In this document: one piece after another, positions 52,899 to 61,927 of the stretch | How positions within the stretch are numbered: the first letter of the stretch is position 1 | How the letters are laid out: every line of letters begins with the position of its first letter | NCBI GenBank assembly: GCA_002839335.1 | Contig: PGXU01000010.1 | Location: 22,700-86,699, forward strand | Source of the DNA: Spirochaetae bacterium HGW-Spirochaetae-4 | GTDB taxonomy: Bacteria; Spirochaetota; Spirochaetia; Sphaerochaetales; Sphaerochaetaceae | DNA: 64,000 nt | Direction of reading: 5' to 3' | Notes under the pieces: generated by a model | Database searches by the model: none | Told to the model about the DNA's origin: nothing | Seen by the model: only the letters and a program-made list of their open reading frames with translations | Made by a program: the position numbers and the translations under genes

Positions 52899-53855
52899 TC
52901 ACACCTTGTTCTTTTTCCGGACCGCCGATTCGGCGCCCTTCACGATATCTTCCACAGACATGCCATAGGCATCCAACAATTCATCGGGGAACCCCGACTC
53001 GCCATAACAATCCTGCAGTCCCAATCGTACCAGGGAAGCAGGGACCTCCTCCGCGATCAACTCGGCGATGGCGCTGCCGAGCCCTCCGATTACCGTATGG
53101 TCCTCGATAGTGACCGCACATCCGGTCCGTACGAGCACTGCCTTGATACCTTCGGTGTCCAATGGTTTGACCGTGGCCACTTCCACCACGGTGACGCCGA
53201 CTCCCTTTGCCTTCAGGACCTTGGCAGCCTGCATCACCCTATTGAGCACGAACCCGTGGGCAAACAAGGCCACATCGTCTCCCTGATCGGCCATGATGCG
53301 GATCTTGCCGAGAGGAAATGGAGTTCCGGAAGGAAACACCTTCTCTTCCCTACCGCTGCCGATACGGATATAGACGGGACCGTCGATATCGACGGATGCC
53401 AGCATGGCTTGGCGCACCTGGTCTCCATCGGCCGGACACAACACGGTAAAACCGGGTATGGTTCGCAAGATGCCGATGTCTTCGATGAACTGGTGGCTCA
53501 CACCTTCCCTGTTTCCTCCGAACAACCCGCCGTTGGCTCCGACGAACCGGACCTTGAGTTTGGGATATCCTACGAAAGTCCGCATCTGTTCGCAAGCCCG
53601 CATGGTCAAGAATCCAGCGTAGGTGCAGATATAGGGAACCAGTCCTGTGGATGCGAGCCCGGCGCATACTCCGACACCGTTTTGCTCGGCGATTCCCAAT
53701 TCCACGACGCGCTCTGGCCAACGCTCCAAGAACGGTTCTCCCTTCACCACCTTCAACGAGTCGGTGGAGACAAACACGATATCGTCGCGCTTCTCGGCCA
53801 ATTCGATCAAGGCATTCGTGAACCCTACGCGGGTGCTGTCATAGACTACTTGCAT
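52899..53855 (-). CDS. Transketolase, C-terminal subunit
   Basis: 318 residues. It holds the pyrimidine-binding and C-terminal domains of a split transketolase: VVELGIAEQNGVGVCAGLAS with the TPP-activating Glu, YAGFLTMRACEQMRTFV and EDHTVIGGLGSAIAELI. It works only with the N-terminal half encoded just upstream (10-bp overlap). It transfers two-carbon ketol units between sugar phosphates or related compounds. Its location beside TRAP genes points to a dedicated catabolic role. Confidence 0.92.
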   Translation of the reverse strand: MQVVYDSTRVGFTNALIELAEKRDDIVFVSTDSLKVVKGEPFLERWPERVVELGIAEQNGVGVCAGLASTGLVPYICTYAGFLTMRACEQMRTFVGYPKLKVRFVGANGGLFGGNREGVSHQFIEDIGILRTIPGFTVLCPADGDQVRQAMLASVDIDGPVYIRIGSGREEKVFPSGTPFPLGKIRIMADQGDDVALFAHGFVLNRVMQAAKVLKAKGVGVTVVEVATVKPLDTEGIKAVLVRTGCAVTIEDHTVIGGLGSAIAELIAEEVPASLVRLGLQDCYGESGFPDELLDAYGMSVEDIVKGAESAVRKKNKV

Positions 53856-54673
53856 ACCGTGCCTCCCAACTCGACCATCGCCTGTTCATATTCCGCATCG
53901 GTATAGACCCGCTTGTGCCAGGTGTTGTCACCCACCATGAACGACAACCCCTGACCCTTCACTGTCTTGGCGACAATCACCGAGGGTCGGTCCACAACGA
54001 GCTTCGCCTGTTCGACCGCCTCCAGTATCTGTGCGATATCATGGCCGTCGATGGTTTGCGTATGCCAACCGAAATCGGCCCATTTCTCCGCTATCGGGTA
54101 TGGTCCGGAGATTTCTCCCACGGTTCCTCCGCTTTGGTAGTTGTTGTTGTCGACGAATACCGTGAGGTTCGCCATCTTGTGGTGGCCCGCGGCCATCGCG
54201 GCTTCCCAGATCAAGCCTTCACCCAACTCGCCGTCGCCGGTAATCACATATACACGGTAATCCTGCTTCCGGATCCTTGCAGCCATGGCCATGCCCAACC
54301 CGATGGAAACGCCGTTGCCGAGCGAACCGGTGGTCGAGTCGAGTCCGGGGGTCTTCGGTTCATACGGGTGTCCCTGCAGGTTGGAATGCAAGTATCGCAA
54401 TGTGGTCAGCTCGTCCGGCGAAAAATAGCCCCGTCGCGCCAGCGCCGCATACAAAGCCGGACAGGCATGGCCTTTTGAAAGGATGAAGCGGTCCCGGTCT
54501 TCCCATTTCGGATTCTCGGGATCGATACGCAAGATATGGAAATAGAGGGCCGCCAGTATCTCGGCAACCGAGAAGCTGGGAGACGGATGCCCGTCCTTTG
54601 TCCGGTAGACCATTTCAACGACATCCTCGCGGATGCGTCTCGCACAATCCTGCAGATACGCGATATCAGCCAT
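53846..54673 (-). CDS. Transketolase, N-terminal subunit
   Basis: 275 residues. This half binds the TPP diphosphate: DRFILSKGHACPALYAALA, GSLGNGVSIGLGMAMAAR and the GDGELGEGLIWEAAMAAGHHKMANL metal-diphosphate motif (GDGx25-NN, ending DNNNYQS). Length and sequence fit split bacterial transketolases. The ATG overlaps the racemase-like stop by 1 bp (TAATG), and the end overlaps the C-terminal subunit gene, so all are co-translated. Confidence 0.93.
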   Translation of the reverse strand: MADIAYLQDCARRIREDVVEMVYRTKDGHPSPSFSVAEILAALYFHILRIDPENPKWEDRDRFILSKGHACPALYAALARRGYFSPDELTTLRYLHSNLQGHPYEPKTPGLDSTTGSLGNGVSIGLGMAMAARIRKQDYRVYVITGDGELGEGLIWEAAMAAGHHKMANLTVFVDNNNYQSGGTVGEISGPYPIAEKWADFGWHTQTIDGHDIAQILEAVEQAKLVVDRPSVIVAKTVKGQGLSFMVGDNTWHKRVYTDAEYEQAMVELGGTVCK

Positions 54674-55338
54674 TACTTGTCCTCCAACATGTCCCGGACC
54701 ATTTCGACGCCAAGCCGAGGGCTGGAAAATACCGTTTTGCCGGTGAGCTTGCGCAAGGGATCTTCCATTCTGGCCATGGATCCTTGGGCAAGGAGAATGA
54801 CGTCACAGGTATCCGCGACTCGCATGGCGGTTTCCGCGATCAACCTGTCGTGGGTCTCGGCATCTCCCGCTGTAATGGCGGGAAAAGCTCCTTCGGCCAG
54901 CGCGGACACGGTGGTGATCTTCCTGCCCATCTCGGCCGCACAGGCTTCGAGCAATCGGATAGTCGGGTCCAATGTCGTCGGGAGGGTTGCGAGGACCGCG
55001 ATGGAACCGGCCATGGCAATCGCTTTGCGGGCCATGGCTTCATCGATCCGTACGATAGGGATGGGCATGAACTCGCGGGCACCATATACGGCATCGCCGA
55101 TGGACGAGCAGGTGTTGAGTATCAGCTCGGCTCCCGAGGCGCATGCGATCTCGTAATAGCCATACAGCCGTCGTTTCACCGCCTTGGTCATTCCACCATG
55201 CGCAATGATCTCTGCGATCATGCTGTCATCGAGAATATTCATCACTTCATAATCGGGAAGCACTTCACGCATCAAATCTGTTAGTGGTTTGACCAGGGCT
55301 GCTCCCGTGTAGATCGCTGCAATCTTATGGTTCGACAT
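54673..55338 (-). CDS. Asp/Glu/hydantoin racemase superfamily protein
   Basis: 221 residues. The two catalytic cysteines of the superfamily are expected after the first and second repeats. The first is clear in LILNTCSSIGDAV near residue 70, but the second region reads VILLAQGSMARME, with no cysteine. That makes simple two-base racemisation doubtful, and a related isomerase or lyase role is possible. It is first in the cluster, upstream of the split transketolase. ATG 55338 has GAGG nearby. Confidence 0.75.
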   Translation of the reverse strand: MSNHKIAAIYTGAALVKPLTDLMREVLPDYEVMNILDDSMIAEIIAHGGMTKAVKRRLYGYYEIACASGAELILNTCSSIGDAVYGAREFMPIPIVRIDEAMARKAIAMAGSIAVLATLPTTLDPTIRLLEACAAEMGRKITTVSALAEGAFPAITAGDAETHDRLIAETAMRVADTCDVILLAQGSMARMEDPLRKLTGKTVFSSPRLGVEMVRDMLEDK

Positions 55339-55352
55339 TGTTACCTCGCTCA

Positions 55353-55379
55353 TTCATACGACATCGGACGTCTTATGAA
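55353..55379. promoter_or_regulatory. Operator candidate of the catabolic cluster
   Basis: Inverted repeat TTCATACGAC (55353-55362) and GTCTTATGAA (55370-55379), with one mismatch and a 7-bp centre. It overlaps the -10 region of the cluster promoter, a place where a GntR-type repressor would act. Confidence 0.55.
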
Positions 55380-55411
55380 TATACTGTGAGGCAGGTTCTG
55401 GAATCTGTCAA
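55378..55411 (-). promoter_or_regulatory. Promoter of the racemase-transketolase-TRAP cluster
   Basis: On the minus strand TTGACA (55406-55411) and TATATT (55378-55383) are good boxes but 22 bp apart, beyond the normal 16-18. This suggests an activator or a different -10. Confidence 0.35.
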
Positions 55412-55433
55412 GAAAAACTTTCGGGAAATGTGG

Positions 55434-56414
55434 TCAACGCACGTAGTCTTCGAGAAACTCGAACAAGGCGGCATTGAACTGTTCCACGTGGGTTTCCATG
55501 GGGATGTGGGCAGCCCCTTCGATGATATACAGGCGTAGTTGAGGGATACGAATACCGATGGCCCTGGACTTTTCGATCGGCACCACCGTATCGGAATCTC
55601 CCCATATCGCCGCCACGGGCATATGGAGACTCTTCAAAGTGTCCAACGGGATGGAACGGGTCGTACGTACCATTGATGTGAGGGTTCGCGCGGTCCCGGG
55701 TAGTTGCAAGGGCTCCAGATAGACGGACAGCTCGTGTTCATCCGCTTCCCTTCCATATGCTTCGGAAAGCAGTCCACCAGCCTTTTTATCGGTCAGCAAG
55801 GACCGCTCAAGATACAAGCGTGTCCAGCGGGCAAACGGAGGAAAAGCCAACACGAGCGACGAGATTCCCCGGGAAATCTCCAATGCACCGGAGACCAAGA
55901 CCAGGGATGCGGTCTCTGCCGGTCGCGCGACCGCCATGGCCGCTACGGTTCCGCCGCCCATACTGTGGCCCACGAGGTGCCATCCAAGTTTTTTCATCAT
56001 CGGCATATCGGATTCGCGGTCGATCATATCCAACAAGGTCCAAAGGATCTGCGCACGGTGCTCTTGGCTGTGGTCGAATTTCTCTGGACGCCCGCTATAT
56101 CCGAATCCCGGCAAATCCACGGCAACCACAGCGAACCCGGCATCGACCAGGGCCTCCATGGCCGGATTGAACGTATAGGTCGAGCCCCCCAGACCGTGCA
56201 CCATGAGCAGCTTGCCCTTGATGTCGGAGGTTTGTGGAAGGACAAGCCGGTAATGGATCCATACCTCGTCGATGTTCTCGAATGACGAATCCTCGTAGGG
56301 ACCTTCCGGTCGTACACCGTCAGATTTGGAAAGTGTGAAGGCATAGGGAAGAAGACACGAGGTCAAGGAGAAGAGTATGATGAGAACAACCAACAGTCCC
56401 AATGGCCTAGTCAC
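55434..56414 (-). CDS. Exported alpha/beta hydrolase (probable lipoprotein)
   Basis: 326 residues. The leader LLVVLIILFSLTSC ends in a lipobox-like LTSC. The hydrolase core shows LMVHGLGGSTYTFNPAM, the nucleophile in HLVGHSMGGGTVAAM, the acid in IWGDSDTVVP and a His in EGAAHIPMETH, so the triad is complete. It probably cleaves an ester or similar bond at the cell surface. The start is GTG 56414 with AAGGAG 7 nt upstream, overlapping the photolyase end by 8 bp. Confidence 0.85.
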   Translation of the reverse strand: MTRPLGLLVVLIILFSLTSCLLPYAFTLSKSDGVRPEGPYEDSSFENIDEVWIHYRLVLPQTSDIKGKLLMVHGLGGSTYTFNPAMEALVDAGFAVVAVDLPGFGYSGRPEKFDHSQEHRAQILWTLLDMIDRESDMPMMKKLGWHLVGHSMGGGTVAAMAVARPAETASLVLVSGALEISRGISSLVLAFPPFARWTRLYLERSLLTDKKAGGLLSEAYGREADEHELSVYLEPLQLPGTARTLTSMVRTTRSIPLDTLKSLHMPVAAIWGDSDTVVPIEKSRAIGIRIPQLRLYIIEGAAHIPMETHVEQFNAALFEFLEDYVR

Positions 56415-57786
56415 CGATACGCTCCTTTTCCACCGCGGAGTCGACCCGTTCGAGATAGCGCCTCATATCGAACTTTCTCTCAAGCCCCTTGTCGTTCATA
56501 TAGCGGACATTGCCGAAAATCGGGCGTTCGACCCAGGGACGGTCATGCTTACCGAAACACCATGCGACACCGGCGAATCCATTCGGATCCCTTCCGTCAA
56601 GCTGATAGGTGTTGTTGAGATACAACGCGATGGAGAATGCTTTGCGGGGAGTCGGACTCCACTCCAGGATCTTCTTTCCCCAGTACATGCGCATATACCC
56701 ATGTATCGTGCCCAAGGCGACCAATTCCCGCTGAGCTGCATTCCAGTACGGATCGTGGGTACCGGCAGTTTCGAGTTCCCCCAGGGAATACCGGTACGGA
56801 CGCAGGTCGGTCGCATGTTTTTCCAACGTCTTGACGGCCCACGCAGGCAGTCCCTCGTATTGGTCGTACAGGGGATTGAAATGGACAAAGTTCATGGCAA
56901 GTTCCCGTCGCACGACCAACTCCTCAAGAAAAACAGGGACATCGGGCAAAGGTATTGCCGATACCTTCGTATAGATGGTTATCGGGGAAATCTGACCGAA
57001 ATGGAGGTACGGGCTAAGAAACGAGACATACGGATCGCCCGGATCGTTATGCCGCGAGGCATAGCCGTCCAAATACCGATCGAGGAAGTGTTCGAGTTGC
57101 CGGTTCGCACGGGTCTCCCCTCCCTGTAACCAAGAGACCTCGTGTGCCGAATCCGATATCCCGAGTGAAGCGAGCAAGGTTCCGATATCGTCCAGATTCG
57201 TTTCCGTACCAGGGATTTCCACATCCTTCGAATCGACTGTCACTTCGACAGGAGGGGACGATTGTACAAAATGGGCTATCATCGGTTCGATTTTCCGTCG
57301 CAACGTAGCCGCGGAATACTCCTCCTTGTTCGAGACGGTTTCCACCGGAACGACAACATTGCCCTCCACCTGCACGACCGAACACAGGACGGCACTGGCA
57401 ACCTGCTTGCGCCAGCTCCGTTCGAATCGTCCGTACGCACGGTCGACCACCACCAACGCCGAGCGCGCCGCAATTTCCCTCAAGCCGACAAGCGGGCCCC
57501 GCGTGTCCAGGACGAACCGGATATTCCGCCGCCGCAACTCGTCGCCGACCTCGTGCAATCCCTCCAGCATGAACCGATAGCTGCGCCGGGTACCCTCGGG
57601 AAAATCGGTGAGCAGGCAGAAGAACACCACCAGTGGTTTTCCGAGTGCATTGGCTTGGAGAACCGCATATGTAAACGCGGGATTGTCGGCAATCCGCTGC
57701 GAAGCCTGCATCCAATAGACGACAAACGCATTTTCCTTCAGGACCGGCTGCGTATTCAAAGCCTGTATCCGCTGCTGCTCGACCAT
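56407..57786 (-). CDS. phr: Class II CPD photolyase
   Basis: 459 residues. It repairs cyclobutane pyrimidine dimers with light and FADH. Class II features are VVYWMQASQRIADNPAF at the N-terminus, LHFGQISP, VRRELAMNFVHFNPLYDQYEGLPAWA and GYMRMYWGKKILEW, with YLNNTYQLDGRDPNGFAGVAWCFGKHDRPW. ATG 57786 follows GGGAGG. It is divergent from the CNNM-type gene and coupled to the hydrolase gene. A photolyase suggests light exposure of the habitat. Confidence 0.94.
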   Translation of the reverse strand: MVEQQRIQALNTQPVLKENAFVVYWMQASQRIADNPAFTYAVLQANALGKPLVVFFCLLTDFPEGTRRSYRFMLEGLHEVGDELRRRNIRFVLDTRGPLVGLREIAARSALVVVDRAYGRFERSWRKQVASAVLCSVVQVEGNVVVPVETVSNKEEYSAATLRRKIEPMIAHFVQSSPPVEVTVDSKDVEIPGTETNLDDIGTLLASLGISDSAHEVSWLQGGETRANRQLEHFLDRYLDGYASRHNDPGDPYVSFLSPYLHFGQISPITIYTKVSAIPLPDVPVFLEELVVRRELAMNFVHFNPLYDQYEGLPAWAVKTLEKHATDLRPYRYSLGELETAGTHDPYWNAAQRELVALGTIHGYMRMYWGKKILEWSPTPRKAFSIALYLNNTYQLDGRDPNGFAGVAWCFGKHDRPWVERPIFGNVRYMNDKGLERKFDMRRYLERVDSAVEKERIGD

Positions 57787-57928
57787 AGCCCACCTCCCAA
57801 CCATATCGATACTGTACCACAGCAGAAATGAAATGACAGCCTCCAAGCCGCACGACCGCACCGGCCCCCTTACAGGCCGGACAACCGGCAAGAACCGACC
57901 CACATGCACAATATGTTGTTTGCATGCC

Positions 57929-57958
57929 TTGCATTATCCAACGCTTTTCCTGTATAGT
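57929..57958 (+). promoter_or_regulatory. Promoter upstream of the CNNM-type gene
   Basis: TTGCAT (57929-57934), 18 bp, TATAGT (57953-57958). The -10 ends 8 nt before a small frame starting at 57967. Confidence 0.5.
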
Positions 57959-57966
57959 GGACGTCT

Positions 57967-58050
57967 ATGGAAGATCCGTTACCTAGTAAAGACAATCCGG
58001 AGCCTGAGAGTACAGGCCCCTCGTGTAAACCGTGCCGGAGGCCGTCATGA
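57967..58050 (+). CDS. Possible 27-residue leader peptide
   Basis: MEDPLPSKDNPEPESTGPSC followed by KPCRRPS and a stop. Its TGA overlaps the ATG of the downstream CNNM-type gene (ATGA), and its ATG follows the promoter by 8 nt. Coupling suggests a translated leader; a chance frame cannot be excluded. Confidence 0.35.
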   Translation: MEDPLPSKDNPEPESTGPSCKPCRRPS

Positions 58051-59318
58051 GCCTCCACATCAGCGCCATCATCATATTGTTGGTCCTCTCGGCTTTCTTC
58101 AGTGCATCCGAAACAGCCTACACCTCCCTATCATTCCTGCAGATCCGCATGATGGAGACAGACAAGCGACGGACGAGCAAGATGGCAGCGGCCTTGGCAA
58201 AGAAACCCGATGTATTGCTCACCACCATACTTATTGGAAACAATATCGTAAACCTTACGGCATCCGCCCTCACCACGACCTTGGCGATCAATGCCTGGGG
58301 AAATGCGACGATCGGCTATGCGACGGGAGTGCTCACGTTCCTCATCCTCATATTCGGGGAAATCACCCCGAAACATCTTGCGATCACCTACAACACCGCA
58401 ATGGCCCGTTTCTCGGCATACCCGATCAGGTTTCTTATTTTCATATTGTATCCTGTAATCGCGATTGTCCGGTGGCTCAGCTCCCTCATCACCCGGCTGT
58501 TCGCCAAGGAGAAGGAGGGCTCGCTTTCGCTGGAAAGCCTGATGCATGTGGTCGATGTAGCTGAGGACGAAGGGATCGTCGACGAATACGAGACCAGTCT
58601 GGTGCAGCGCGTGCTCCACTTCAGCGAAGCCCCCGTCAAATCGATCATGACCCATAGGACCGAGGTCTTCAGCCTTCCCGATACCACCTCCCTTCGCGAG
58701 GCGTTCCCCTCCATCGTCGCAAGCGGGTATTCGAGGATCCCCGTCTACAACGAGAGTCCGGAGAATATCATTGGAATCCTCCTGGTGCGCGATGCATTGG
58801 CTGCCGAAGTCGACGGTCGTTCGGAGGAGGCGATCTCACAGTTCATCCTCCCACCGATCTATGTGCCCGAAACCCGGAAATTGGACGACATGTTGTTCCA
58901 GTTCCAGCAAGGGAAGCTCCAGATTGCCGTGGTGCTTGACGAATACGGCGGATTGTCGGGAATCGTCTCCATGGAAGATATCGTCGAACAGCTGTTCGGA
59001 GAAATCTACGATGAACACGAGAGCGGGGAACTGTTGCGTATCAGGTCCGAGGAATCGGGAACCTACCTGATCAAGGCCGACACCACCATGCAGCAGATAA
59101 AGGATGAACTCGACCTTGACATCAACAGGCCCGACCTGTCGTGTACACTTGCGGCATTCCTGATCGAACAGCTCGGAACCATACCCACCGTCGGCGAGAC
59201 GATCGAGTATCCATTCGGCATATTCAGCATCGTCACCATGAAGGGAAAACGGATAGAATCGGTTCGCCTGCAACCAATTGTGAAGGAAGAGGAACCTCAG
59301 CGCAACGGCTTCCATTGA
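58047..59318 (+). CDS. CNNM/CorC-type CBS-domain membrane protein
   Basis: 423 residues. An N-terminal CNNM (DUF21) membrane domain ([47 protein letters not shown]) is followed by two CBS domains (about 200-320; VMTHR-like [37 protein letters not shown]) and a CorC/HlyC domain at the end. These proteins are linked to magnesium or cobalt transport and its regulation by nucleotides. GGAGG lies 5 nt before ATG 58047. Confidence 0.92.
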   Translation: MSLHISAIIILLVLSAFFSASETAYTSLSFLQIRMMETDKRRTSKMAAALAKKPDVLLTTILIGNNIVNLTASALTTTLAINAWGNATIGYATGVLTFLILIFGEITPKHLAITYNTAMARFSAYPIRFLIFILYPVIAIVRWLSSLITRLFAKEKEGSLSLESLMHVVDVAEDEGIVDEYETSLVQRVLHFSEAPVKSIMTHRTEVFSLPDTTSLREAFPSIVASGYSRIPVYNESPENIIGILLVRDALAAEVDGRSEEAISQFILPPIYVPETRKLDDMLFQFQQGKLQIAVVLDEYGGLSGIVSMEDIVEQLFGEIYDEHESGELLRIRSEESGTYLIKADTTMQQIKDELDLDINRPDLSCTLAAFLIEQLGTIPTVGETIEYPFGIFSIVTMKGKRIESVRLQPIVKEEEPQRNGFH

Positions 59319-59343
59319 CACCCTTTGGCGAGGGCGGTATGAT
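59315..59343 (+). promoter_or_regulatory. leuS promoter (leaderless type)
   Basis: A consensus TTGACA (59315-59320), overlapping the stop codon of the previous gene, then 17 bp and TATGAT (59338-59343). Seven bases separate the -10 box from the ATG at 59351. Confidence 0.7.
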
Positions 59344-59350
59344 TGCGCGC

Positions 59351-61867
59351 ATGAGTACTTACCCATTCGGCACAATAGAAAAAAAATGGCAGGCATACTG
59401 GGAAAAGAACCAGACTTTTGCCGTAACAGAAGATCCCACGGTACCCGCGGACAAGCGAAAGTATGTGTTGGATATGTTCCCCTATCCATCGGGCGCAGGA
59501 CTCCACGTCGGACATCCCGAAGGGTACACTGCAACCGATATCTATTGCCGTTATTTGCGGATGAACGGATACAACGTCCTGCATCCCATGGGCTTCGACT
59601 CATTCGGTCTTCCCGCCGAGAACTACGCGATCAAGACCGGTACCCATCCCAGGTCGACAACAGAACGGAACATCGAGAATTTCCGCAAGCAGATCAAGAG
59701 CTTGGGGTTTTGTTACGATTGGAACCGTGAGGTCTCGACCCATACCGAAGAGTACTACCGGTGGACCCAATGGATATTCCTCCAACTCTACAACAGGGGC
59801 CTAGCCTATGAAGCCTCGACTCCAATCAACTGGTGCCCGAACTGTCTGACCGGCCTTTCCAACGAAGAAGTCAAGGAAGGCAAGTGCGAACGGTGTGGAA
59901 CCCATGTGACACGCAAGAATATCCGTCAGTGGATACTCAGGATCACCGCCTACGCAGACCGGTTGCTCAATGACCTCGATTCGCTCGACTGGTCCGATTC
60001 CATCAAGAGCATGCAGAGCAACTGGATCGGTCGCAGCGAAGGCGCGAGTGTGCGGTTCCAGTTGGTGGACTCCGACGAAGTGCTCGAGGTGTACACCACG
60101 AGAAGCGACACCCTCTTCGGTGCAACCTATATGGTAGTCTCCCCGGAGCATGCTTTGGTGGACAAGTTGACCACCGCCGGCCAACAGAAGGCTGTCGAAG
60201 ACTACAGGGACCAGGCAGCCCACAAATCGGATCTGGAACGGACCGACCTCGCGAAAGACAAGACCGGGGTATTCTCCGGGAGTTATGCCATCAATCCGGT
60301 CAATGGAAAGAAGATTCCCGTATGGATCGCCGACTATGTGTTGATTTCCTATGGGACCGGCGCCATCATGGCTGTTCCGGCCCATGATACCCGTGACTGG
60401 GAATTCGCCAAGAAATTCGACCTACCCATCATAGAAGTACTGAAAAGCGAAGTCGATGTCCAAACGCAGGCATGGGTCGAAGACGGTATCCATGTGAATT
60501 CCGATTTTCTCGATGGCTTGAACAAGACCGATGCCATAGAGAAGATGAACAACTGGCTGGAAGAAAAGGGTATCGGCAAGAAGACCGTGAACTACAAGTT
60601 GCGGGACTGGATATTCAGCCGACAACGCTATTGGGGAGAACCTATTCCCCTGGTCCATTGCGAATCATGCGGAACCGTGCCTGTTCCCGAGGACCAGTTG
60701 CCCCTGACCTTGCCGGAAGTCGAGACCTACGCACCCTCCGGCACAGGAGAAAGCCCGCTGGTCACGATTCCCGAATGGGTGAACACGACCTGCCCGAAGT
60801 GTGGTGGTCCCGCCAAGCGCGAAACGAACACCATGCCCCAATGGGCAGGTTCCTGCTGGTATTACCTCAGGTATCTCGATCCCAACAATACTGAAGCGCT
60901 TGCTTCGAAAGAGGCGATAGACTACTGGATGCCGGTCGACCTGTATGTAGGTGGAGCCGAACACGCCGTGTTGCACCTCCTCTATGCACGGTTCTGGCAC
61001 AAGGTACTCTACGACTTGGGTATCGTGAATACGATCGAACCGTTCCAACGACTCGTCAACCAGGGAATGATCACCTCGTTCGCCTACCAACGTGCCGACA
61101 AGACCTTGGTCGCCACCGACGAGGTCGAGGAGACCGCTGCAGACACATACATCGAGAAGGCTACGGGAGAGAGGCTCGAGCGGGTCATCGCCAAAATGTC
61201 CAAGAGCTTGAAGAACGTCATAAACCCGGACGAGATCATCAACGATTTCGGTGCGGACGCCATGCGGACCTATGAGATGTTCATGGGACCATTGCAAGTC
61301 TCGAAGCCTTGGGCGACCACCGGTCTTTCCGGCGTCTACCGGTTCCTTGACAGGATATGGCGTTTGACCGAACGGGAAATCACCGATACCGAACCTTCCG
61401 AGGAAATCCACAAGACGTTGCACAAGACGATCAAGAAGGTGACGAAGGACACGGCGAACCTGGATTTCAACACCGCAATCTCGCAGATGATGATTCTGGT
61501 GAACGAATTGTACAAGACCGATGATTTGCCGAGAAAGATATGGGAACCGCTGATTCTCATGCTCGCCCCCTATGTTCCGCATCTGGCCGAGGAGTTGTGG
61601 GAAATGTCCGGGAACGAACCGTCGGTGGCGAATGCCCAATGGCCACAGTACATCGAGGCATTGACTATCGACGATGTGATCGAAGTGGTCGTCCAGATCA
61701 ATGGCAAGGTACGTGCCCGCATGGAGACGGACAAGGGAACCGGGAAGGAAGCCTTGCTCGCCATGGCCATGGAACATGAGCGGATCGTCGAGTGGCTTGA
61801 GGGAAAAACCATCGTCAAGACCATCGTGGTCCCCGACAAGCTGGTGAATATCGTAATCAAAGGTTGA
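59351..61867 (+). CDS. leuS: Leucyl-tRNA synthetase
   Basis: 838 residues. It charges tRNA-Leu. The HIGH motif is [16 protein letters not shown] (HVGH), the KMSKS motif AKMSKSLKN, and the editing domain contains TTRSD and the [15 protein letters not shown] segment. The zinc-binding part has CPNC and CERCGTH. The ORF-track start at 59141 lies in the previous gene. I chose ATG 59351 ([13 protein letters not shown]) because the promoter ends 7 nt before it; ATG 59339 is an alternative but lies within the -10 box. A terminator follows. Confidence 0.96.
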   Translation: MSTYPFGTIEKKWQAYWEKNQTFAVTEDPTVPADKRKYVLDMFPYPSGAGLHVGHPEGYTATDIYCRYLRMNGYNVLHPMGFDSFGLPAENYAIKTGTHPRSTTERNIENFRKQIKSLGFCYDWNREVSTHTEEYYRWTQWIFLQLYNRGLAYEASTPINWCPNCLTGLSNEEVKEGKCERCGTHVTRKNIRQWILRITAYADRLLNDLDSLDWSDSIKSMQSNWIGRSEGASVRFQLVDSDEVLEVYTTRSDTLFGATYMVVSPEHALVDKLTTAGQQKAVEDYRDQAAHKSDLERTDLAKDKTGVFSGSYAINPVNGKKIPVWIADYVLISYGTGAIMAVPAHDTRDWEFAKKFDLPIIEVLKSEVDVQTQAWVEDGIHVNSDFLDGLNKTDAIEKMNNWLEEKGIGKKTVNYKLRDWIFSRQRYWGEPIPLVHCESCGTVPVPEDQLPLTLPEVETYAPSGTGESPLVTIPEWVNTTCPKCGGPAKRETNTMPQWAGSCWYYLRYLDPNNTEALASKEAIDYWMPVDLYVGGAEHAVLHLLYARFWHKVLYDLGIVNTIEPFQRLVNQGMITSFAYQRADKTLVATDEVEETAADTYIEKATGERLERVIAKMSKSLKNVINPDEIINDFGADAMRTYEMFMGPLQVSKPWATTGLSGVYRFLDRIWRLTEREITDTEPSEEIHKTLHKTIKKVTKDTANLDFNTAISQMMILVNELYKTDDLPRKIWEPLILMLAPYVPHLAEELWEMSGNEPSVANAQWPQYIEALTIDDVIEVVVQINGKVRARMETDKGTGKEALLAMAMEHERIVEWLEGKTIVKTIVVPDKLVNIVIKG

Positions 61868-61893
61868 CCAATCGGTCAAGGGTAGACTTGCAC

Positions 61894-61924
61894 ACCCCGA
61901 CTTCGGATGAGGTCGGGGTTTTTC
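61894..61924 (+). terminator. Rho-independent terminator after leuS
   Basis: ACCCCGAC (61894-61901) pairs with GTCGGGGT (61912-61919), followed by TTTTTC. It lies between the convergent leuS and serine dehydratase genes. Confidence 0.88.
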
Positions 61925-61927
61925 ATG

